5,727 bases of DNA from Saprospiraceae bacterium (GTDB lineage: Bacteria; Bacteroidota; Bacteroidia; Chitinophagales; Saprospiraceae). Numbering within the stretch: position 1 is the first letter of the stretch; every line of letters starts with the position of its first letter. The position numbers and the translations under genes were made by a program. The stretch covers positions 1 through 5,727 of the forward strand of contig CANETR010000165.1 in the NCBI GenBank assembly GCA_947441325.1, read 5' to 3'. The notes under the pieces were generated by a model. The model was given only the letters and a program-made list of their open reading frames with translations. It was not told the origin of the DNA and searched no databases. Of this stretch, positions 1-5,727 are shown in pieces.

Positions 1-80
1 AGAAAATCCCGGCACCTCTCGTTTTGCCTGATTGATGAGTTTGTTCTCTCTCAGCTCATCCTGTGGCTTTTTTTTGTCAT
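1..80 (-). pseudogene. Possible 5' end of an unidentified gene, with start codon out of frame
   Basis: Read on the minus strand, bases 78 to 1 form an open frame without stops. It translates to a charged, coherent N-terminus (approximately DKKKPQDELRENKL, then INQAKREVPGFS) that runs off the left edge. The frame has no ATG of its own and meets a TAA at 87-85. The only nearby ATG (80-78) gives MTKKSHRMS and then a stop. The two frames meet in a run of eight A (minus strand, 75-68); a ninth A would fuse the ATG to the open frame as MTKKKPQDEL. This could be a sequencing or assembly error, a decayed gene, slippage-controlled expression, or a chance open frame, since only 26 codons are visible. 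The family is not recognised. Confidence 0.3.
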
Positions 81-116
81 AACTTTAATAAAATTTACTT
101 TATGAAATAATAAGGT

Positions 117-134
117 ATATCTTAGTAAAGATAT
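117..134. repeat. Short perfect inverted repeat
   Basis: ATATCTT (117-123) and AAGATAT (128-134) form a 7-bp inverted repeat around AGTA. It lies upstream of the possible minus-strand gene at 1-80 and could be an operator-type dyad, but AT-rich dyads of this size also occur by chance. There is no T-run after it, so it is not a terminator. Confidence 0.3.
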
Positions 135-165
135 TAAAAATCCGGCAACTGCTACCGAAGGTTTA

Positions 166-311
166 GTTCAACAGCACCTACCCAAAAGTGGCGATTCAGT
201 GGTTAAATGATCCCGATAGCTATCGGGATTGTGCTTCGTATCAAGTTCAGTGCTGGCAGACAGTTTTCGTCTCCGAAATCGCCAACTTCTTGTAGCTGCA
301 AACCGTTATGC
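166..311 (+). other. Candidate integron attC-like recombination site
   Basis: The segment begins with GTTCAAC (166-172), which fits the attC R'' consensus RYYYAAC. It ends with GTTATGC (305-311), which fits the R' consensus GTTRRRY with one mismatch. Between them the ends fold into an imperfect stem typical of attC sites: GCA+CTAC (174-181) against GTAG+TGC (292-299) with a C-C mismatch, then AAG+TGGCGATT (186-196) against AATCGCCA+CTT (277-288) with one extrahelical A at 285. The middle holds a separate perfect palindrome (210-229). A short-gene membrane protein follows 42 nt later, as expected for a cassette array. Against this: no second attC is visible after that gene, no integrase is in the window, and the candidate frame on the other side runs in the opposite direction. 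Confidence is therefore low. Confidence 0.33.
210..229. repeat. Perfect 20-nt palindrome, copy 1 of CCCGATAGCTATCGGG family
   Basis: ATCCCGATAGCTATCGGGAT is a perfect palindrome at 210-229. Related copies occur at 870-887 and 958-975, all outside protein-coding genes. This fits a dispersed REP-like palindromic repeat. I associate this motif with intergenic DNA of Bacteroidota from general familiarity, which the window alone cannot prove. Confidence 0.7.
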
Positions 312-353
312 ATTTTTTTAAACGACAAAATCATAGCGAGATACTTACAAAAA

Positions 354-761
354 ATGAAGACATCAAAGAGTTTATATTATTGGTTTGCCATATTTGCACT
401 TTGCTTTATTGCATATCAACAGGTGCAAGACAACATTAGGCCGAATTACACAGGCGGAAACTTGACAATAATATATTTGTTGGGAGTTGCGCCTAATTTT
501 TTTCCAGGTATTGGGATTCCTGCTTTGTTCGTTGTTCTAATTCCGCAAATGAAACTGTCCGCTAAATGGTTAAACGAAAAGAAACACATTACAGCTAACC
601 TAATTTCATTAAGTGGACTTCTATCCTGGGAGTTTTTACAAACATTAACAACAAGAGGACATTTTGACTGGAACGATGTTCTTTGGACTTTAATTGGCGC
701 GGTTGTTTTTCAAATTATCTGGATTTTGACAGCTAAGAGATTCAAAGAGATGAATACTTAG
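354..761 (+). CDS. Small integral membrane protein, VanZ-like pattern
   Basis: This gene encodes 135 residues. I chose ATG 354, in an A-rich context, because the 49 codons upstream from 207 run through the attC-like and palindromic DNA and give an unconvincing, non-membrane sequence. The protein has a short basic N-terminus (MKTSKS) and hydrophobic segments at about residues 8-24, 41-65 (possibly two) and 106-126. A less hydrophobic stretch lies at about 80-97. The C-terminal half carries WEFLQ (about 92-96), then R and FDWNDVLWTLIGA (about 104-116). This resembles the VanZ-like signature ELxQ...R.FDxxDxxxNxxGA, although the usual Asn is replaced by Thr. VanZ-like proteins are small membrane proteins of mostly unknown function; one contributes to teicoplanin resistance in Gram-positive bacteria. 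The family assignment is an inference from pattern only. No co-transcribed neighbour is visible. Confidence 0.72.
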   Translation: MKTSKSLYYWFAIFALCFIAYQQVQDNIRPNYTGGNLTIIYLLGVAPNFFPGIGIPALFVVLIPQMKLSAKWLNEKKHITANLISLSGLLSWEFLQTLTTRGHFDWNDVLWTLIGAVVFQIIWILTAKRFKEMNT

Positions 762-799
762 AAAGGTTTAGGAAAGGACTGCTGAGAACAGATTTGTTA

Positions 800-837
800 C
801 AGGGAATTGTTGTCAATTTTAATATCCGCCTTCCCTG
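800..837. repeat. Inverted repeat downstream of the membrane protein gene
   Basis: CAGGGAA (800-806) and TTCCCTG (831-837) are complementary. The 24-nt interval contains a smaller hairpin, AATTG (805-809) with CAATT (814-818), which shares two bases with the outer arm. No T-run follows, so it is not a convincing intrinsic terminator, although it could protect the 3' end of the upstream transcript. Confidence 0.35.
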
Positions 838-869
838 AGGAAATAATCAGTATCGAAGATCTGTCCCTC

Positions 870-887
870 CCTCGATAGCTATCGGGG
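870..887. repeat. Palindrome copy 2 of CCCGATAGCTATCGGG family
   Basis: CCTCGATAGCTATCGGGG has a perfect 12-nt core (873-884) and outer arms that pair with one G-T wobble (872 with 885). It belongs with the copies at 210-229 and 958-975. It is followed by CAGTATTT (888-895), which is complementary to AAATACTG at 993-1000 next to copy 3. Confidence 0.65.
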
Positions 888-901
888 CAGTATTTCTACC
901 G

Positions 902-1033
902 TCTAATCTGTGTGTTGAAGTTTTTTTTATAAACACGGATTTAAAGGACAATACCGACCCCGATGGCTATCGGGGCTAGATTTTGTTTCACAAAATACTG
1001 GTATTTTACTCCGTAAAAAACTAACAGATTAGA
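902..1033. repeat. 132-nt nested multi-arm inverted-repeat element
   Basis: Four pairs of arms are nested in register. TCTAATCTGT (902-911) pairs with ACAGATTAGA (1024-1033). AGTTTTTT (919-926) pairs with AAAAAACT (1015-1022). ACGGA (935-939) pairs with TCCGT (1010-1014). AATACC (950-955) pairs with GGTATT (1000-1005). Inside them sit two adjacent hairpins, CCCCGATGGCTATCGGGG (958-975) and ATTTTGT/ACAAAAT (980-996). The unpaired bases lie mostly on the left side. The whole resembles a REP/BIME-like or miniature non-autonomous element, or a structured RNA. No coding sequence is visible in it, and I cannot assign it to a known family. Confidence 0.55.
958..975. repeat. Palindrome copy 3, inside the nested element
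   Basis: CCCCGATGGCTATCGGGG is the third copy of the motif, with a single A-to-G change from the consensus centre (965). That change still allows a G-T wobble with 968, so the hairpin is retained. It forms one of the two inner hairpins of the 902-1033 element. Confidence 0.65.
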
Positions 1034-1210
1034 AGAAAAAGGAGAAAAAAAGTAAACCTTCATGGATTACCTACAAAATCAATAACCCCAAAGTTTTTTG
1101 GGAACATTGATAAACTAATTACTCACAATATTTTATGCATTTCATATATAGAATAACAAAGTGCAAATAGCAGACTTTACAAAAAATTAACATAAAAAAA
1201 TTTCACAAAA
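1034..1210. other. AT-rich intergenic stretch, no gene seen
   Basis: No credible reading frame was found on either strand here. The only local structure is CCCAAA/TTTGGG (1087-1092 with 1097-1102), a 6-bp hairpin without a T-run. The last part becomes very A+T-rich towards the met operon promoter, consistent with an upstream promoter region. Confidence 0.5.
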
Positions 1211-1213
1211 AAT

Positions 1214-1243
1214 TTGACAAAATAAAAAACTGTCTTAGGTTTG
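1214..1243 (+). promoter_or_regulatory. Bacteroidota-type sigma-ABfr promoter of the met operon
   Basis: TTG at 1214-1216 and TAGGTTTG at 1236-1243 match the phylum's -33 (TTG) and -7 (TAnnTTTG) elements, with a 19-nt spacer. Transcription would begin around 1249-1251, about 20 nt before the leader peptide ATG at 1271 and roughly 205 nt before metY. No other comparably good promoter was found between the leader and hom. Confidence 0.75.
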
Positions 1244-1270
1244 CATTCGAATAATAAACAGAACAAAATA

Positions 1271-1329
1271 ATGACTGCCAATTTTAACAATATGATGATG
1301 TGTTGTACTTGTTGTATGAAAATACAACC

Positions 1330-1357
<28 letters not shown>
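1271..1357 (+). CDS. Cys/Met-rich leader peptide of the metY attenuator
   Basis: A 28-codon ORF starts at ATG 1271 with an A-rich upstream context and ends at TGA 1355-1357. It lies between the promoter and an intrinsic terminator. Residues 8-16 are MMMCCTCCM, so eight of nine residues are sulfur amino acids; all four Cys codons are TGT (1301-1306 and 1310-1315). The tail (residues 20-28) is PAALLSFLL. A run of codons for the product of the downstream pathway, followed by a terminator, is the hallmark of ribosome-mediated transcription attenuation. The inferred role is to couple shortage of charged tRNA-Cys and/or tRNA-Met to readthrough into metY. Initiation at the internal ATGs (1292, 1295 or 1298) would still read the Cys codons. 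The peptide itself probably has no other function, though a small thiol-rich product cannot be excluded. Confidence 0.75.
1311..1328 (+). promoter_or_regulatory. GAAA-loop hairpin over the leader Cys/Met codons
   Basis: GTTGTAT (1311-1317) and ATACAAC (1322-1328) form a perfect 7-bp stem closed by GAAA, a GNRA tetraloop. The left arm contains the end of the third Cys codon, all of the fourth, and part of the following Met codon. A ribosome at the Cys codons would melt it. It could serve as a pause hairpin that keeps polymerase and ribosome in step, as hairpin 1:2 does in classical attenuators. Confidence 0.5.
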
Positions 1358-3717
<2,360 letters not shown>

Positions 3718-3725
3718 TAAAGAAA

Positions 3726-4916
3726 ATGAAAACATTAAAAATAGGTTTATTCGGCTTCGGCTGTGTCGGGCAGGGTCTTTACCATACGCTGCAGCACAGC
3801 ACGGGTTTCAAAACAAGGATTGAAAAAATTGTAGTTAAAAACCGCGAAAAGTTGCGCCCTATAGGACAAGAGTTTTTTTCCTACGACAAAAATGATATTC
3901 TCGAAAACAGCGATATCAATGTAGTTATTGAACTGATTGACGATGCCGAAGAGGCCTACAAAATTGTCAGCACTGCCCTCAAAAACGGAAAAAACGTGGT
4001 GACTGCCAATAAAAAAATGCTTGCGCTTCATCTCGAAACACTGCTTGCACTGGCAAAAGAAAATTCGGTCAGTCTGCTCTACGAAGCGGCCGCCTGCGGC
4101 AGTATTCCTATTATCAGAACACTGGAGGAATATTTCGACAATGAGGAATTGAGCAGGATATCGGGCATTTTTAACGGCACAACCAATTATATTCTAACAA
4201 AATTGGCATCTGAAAATCTGGAATTTGCAGCTGCGCTGAAAAAGGCACAGGAACTGGGTTTTGCCGAATCTAATCCCGAGAGTGATGTCGAGGCCTTCGA
4301 TCCGCTTTACAAAACAATTATTTTGGCACTGCATGGTTTTGGTACTATCCTGAAGCCGGAACAACTGCTTAGATTTGGGATTACAACCCTCAAAAAGGGC
4401 GATTTGGACTTTGCTTCGAAAAATAACTTCAAAATAAAACTGGTACCAAGTATTCAGCGACTCTCAGAAAACAGGTTGAGTGCCTATGTTATTCCCAAAT
4501 TCATTCCAAAAGAGCATCATTTGGCCAAGGTCGATAATGAATTCAATGGCGTAATTGTGGAAGGACAGTTTTCGGGTGAGCAGTTTTTTGTAGGGAGAGG
4601 CGCTGGCAGTCTGCCTACAGGGGCAGCAGTGCTGTCTGATATTTCAGCTCTTTCCTTTTCCTACTCCTATGAAAACAAAAAACTCCGACAGCTGCAACAA
4701 CCGACTTTTTCGGATGAGCTCAAAATAAATATCTATGTTAGCAGTAGTAAAGCAGCCGATCTCGAAATCTTCCCTTTTGAAGAGACTTTCGAGGATTTTA
4801 AGAAAAATGGATTTTACTATCGGACCGGCAAAATAGGATTAGCCGAAATCAAACAATTGGAAACAGTTGTGCGGACTAGAAAAATATTTGTGGCTGAAAT
4901 TTTTGAGCAGCATTAA
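3726..4916 (+). CDS. hom: Homoserine dehydrogenase
   Basis: This 396-residue enzyme reduces aspartate semialdehyde to homoserine with NAD(P)H. Features in order: Rossmann motif GLFGFGCVGQGL (7-18); VVTANKK (91-97) with the conserved Lys; EAAACGSIPII (120-130); the substrate-binding GIFNGTTNYIL (147-157); GFAESNPESDVEAFDPLYK (178-196), carrying the catalytic Asp192 and Lys196, with Ala at the position that is usually Gly; and GAGSLPTGAAV (292-302). The last ~65 residues replace the usual regulatory ACT domain but lack a recognisable DxPG motif, so threonine feedback cannot be inferred. The gene is monofunctional, with no aspartokinase domain. It starts 8 nt after metX and closes the operon, so homoserine production is probably controlled with methionine synthesis. 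Homoserine also feeds threonine synthesis. Confidence 0.94.
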   Translation: MKTLKIGLFGFGCVGQGLYHTLQHSTGFKTRIEKIVVKNREKLRPIGQEFFSYDKNDILENSDINVVIELIDDAEEAYKIVSTALKNGKNVVTANKKMLALHLETLLALAKENSVSLLYEAAACGSIPIIRTLEEYFDNEELSRISGIFNGTTNYILTKLASENLEFAAALKKAQELGFAESNPESDVEAFDPLYKTIILALHGFGTILKPEQLLRFGITTLKKGDLDFASKNNFKIKLVPSIQRLSENRLSAYVIPKFIPKEHHLAKVDNEFNGVIVEGQFSGEQFFVGRGAGSLPTGAAVLSDISALSFSYSYENKKLRQLQQPTFSDELKINIYVSSSKAADLEIFPFEETFEDFKKNGFYYRTGKIGLAEIKQLETVVRTRKIFVAEIFEQH

Positions 4917-4929
4917 GCAATAATGCCTA

Positions 4930-5727
4930 TCAGCTCCATCGTTGATTCCAACGATACAACACATACAAAAACCAGATAAAATGAGGGTTGATAAATTTCT
5001 TTTGACTTAGAAATCCTTTGATGATTTTTTGCAGTTCGCTTTGATTAAGCCCGAAGCGCTCTGCAAAAATTTTATCTGCAGCCATTTTTTCCAAATCAGG
5101 CCTCAATCTGCCCAATAGCCATTGTTGAATAGGGATGGAAAATCCCTGTTTTGGTCTTTCGATTAGTTCCTTGGGCACATAACGGTAAAGTACCTGACGA
5201 AGCAGATATTTTGTGGCATTACCCTTGATTTTCATATTATCGGGCAGGCTGAGTGCAAACTCCACCAGTTTATGGTCGAGCATGGGTTCTCTGCCCTCAA
5301 GTGCCAGCTGCATCGTCGCTCTGTCAACCTTTGTCATGATATCGCCTTCGAGATAGGTTTTCAGATCGATCATTCCAAGGTAAGAGATGAGTCTGTCCTG
5401 CTTTGGCAAAATCTCCGTTTCAAACCTTTCAGTGTAATGCGGAAACAAGCGCAGTTGTTCCTCTTTTGAAATATAGGTGGAAGAACGATTGAAAAAGTCA
5501 TCCAGGTCTTTGGCTTTCAGCGCATTTCTGAGTTTGGGAAACTTATTGGCAATGTTTTTATACCTTTTTAGAATGGGCAAATGAGCTGCATTTTTTTCGA
5601 GCCAAAGCGGATTGACTGCTCCAGAAATCCCTGCTGCCAATTTCCTGAGCGGGTAGGGTATTTTTTTAATCTTTGGATAATAATTTTTGACCGCCTCGTA
5701 TTTGGTGTAACCACCAAAAAGCTCATC
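4930..5727 (-). CDS. asnB: Asparagine synthetase-type amidotransferase, C-terminal part (partial)
   Basis: This is the C-terminal 265 residues of a glutamine-hydrolysing asparagine synthetase (class B) or a close relative. The frame stays open to the right edge, where it begins with DELFGGYTKY (the DE-FGGY motif of the ATP-pyrophosphatase domain). A TTG at 5640 is internal rather than a start. Further motifs, numbered in this fragment: DIMTKVDRATM (129-139), LEGREPMLDHKLVEFA (143-158), KYLLR (173-177), RPKQGFSIP (191-199), and an aromatic end WFLYVLYRWNQRW. The glutaminase domain and SGGxDS loop lie outside the window. The reaction is ATP-dependent transfer of glutamine amide to aspartate. 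Several Bacteroidota paralogues of this family sit in surface-polysaccharide clusters, so the substrate may differ. It converges on hom with 13 nt between the stop codons. Confidence 0.9.
   Translation of the reverse strand, partial: DELFGGYTKYEAVKNYYPKIKKIPYPLRKLAAGISGAVNPLWLEKNAAHLPILKRYKNIANKFPKLRNALKAKDLDDFFNRSSTYISKEEQLRLFPHYTERFETEILPKQDRLISYLGMIDLKTYLEGDIMTKVDRATMQLALEGREPMLDHKLVEFALSLPDNMKIKGNATKYLLRQVLYRYVPKELIERPKQGFSIPIQQWLLGRLRPDLEKMAADKIFAERFGLNQSELQKIIKGFLSQKKFINPHFIWFLYVLYRWNQRWS

Noticed and set aside
207..353. N-terminal extension of the membrane protein gene from ATG 207
   Set aside because: The 49 extra codons come from the attC-like fold and the palindrome and show no membrane or domain character; ATG 354 has an A-rich context and begins a typical basic-then-hydrophobic N-terminus.
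1087..1102. CCCAAA/TTTGGG hairpin as a terminator
   Set aside because: It has a short stem, no T-run follows, and no gene ends near it.
4910..4926. GCATTA/TAATGC hairpin between hom and asnB as a bidirectional terminator
   Set aside because: The stem has only 6 bp, is A+T-rich, overlaps the hom stop codon, and has no T-run following it on either strand.
5638..5640. TTG at 5640 as the start of the asnB-like gene
   Set aside because: The frame is open to the window edge and the upstream codons encode the conserved DELFGGY motif, so the TTG is an internal Leu codon.

Overview
The window looks like a chromosomal segment of a Bacteroidota (Bacteroidetes) species. The reasons are a promoter matching the phylum's TTG / N19 / TAnnTTTG pattern, A-rich start-codon contexts without Shine-Dalgarno sequences, AT-rich intergenic DNA, repeated copies of a CCCGATAGCTATCGGG-type palindrome that I associate with this phylum, and the gene families present. 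The genus cannot be read from the sequence.

Layout. Bases 1-80 hold the beginning of a possible minus-strand reading frame that leaves the window on the left; its only plausible ATG is separated from the open frame by a run of eight A. Bases 81-353 carry no gene but contain a ~146-nt imperfect fold with features of an integron attC site, with a perfect 20-nt palindrome inside it. Bases 354-761 encode a 135-aa membrane protein with a VanZ-like C-terminal pattern. Bases 762-1210 are non-coding and full of inverted repeats, including a 132-nt nested multi-arm element (902-1033).

Bases 1214-4916 form the core: a promoter, a roughly 200-nt leader, and a three-gene operon metY-metX-hom. Hom makes homoserine, MetX acetylates it, and MetY replaces the acetate with sulfide to give homocysteine, so the operon covers the direct-sulfhydrylation branch of methionine synthesis. 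The genes are tightly packed: metY and metX overlap by 4 bp, and 8 nt separate metX from hom.

The most interesting element is the leader. It encodes a 28-residue peptide with the run MMMCCTCCM, so eight of nine consecutive residues are sulfur amino acids. The peptide is followed by a strong intrinsic terminator just before metY. The 3' half of the peptide ORF can pair with the ascending arm of that terminator (11 pairs over 13 positions), giving an apparent antiterminator. Together this reads as a classical ribosome-mediated attenuator sensing cysteine and/or methionine. I do not recall a described example for metY in Bacteroidota.

Bases 4930-5727 (minus strand, convergent with hom) hold the C-terminal 265 residues of a glutamine-dependent asparagine synthetase-type protein that continues beyond the right edge.
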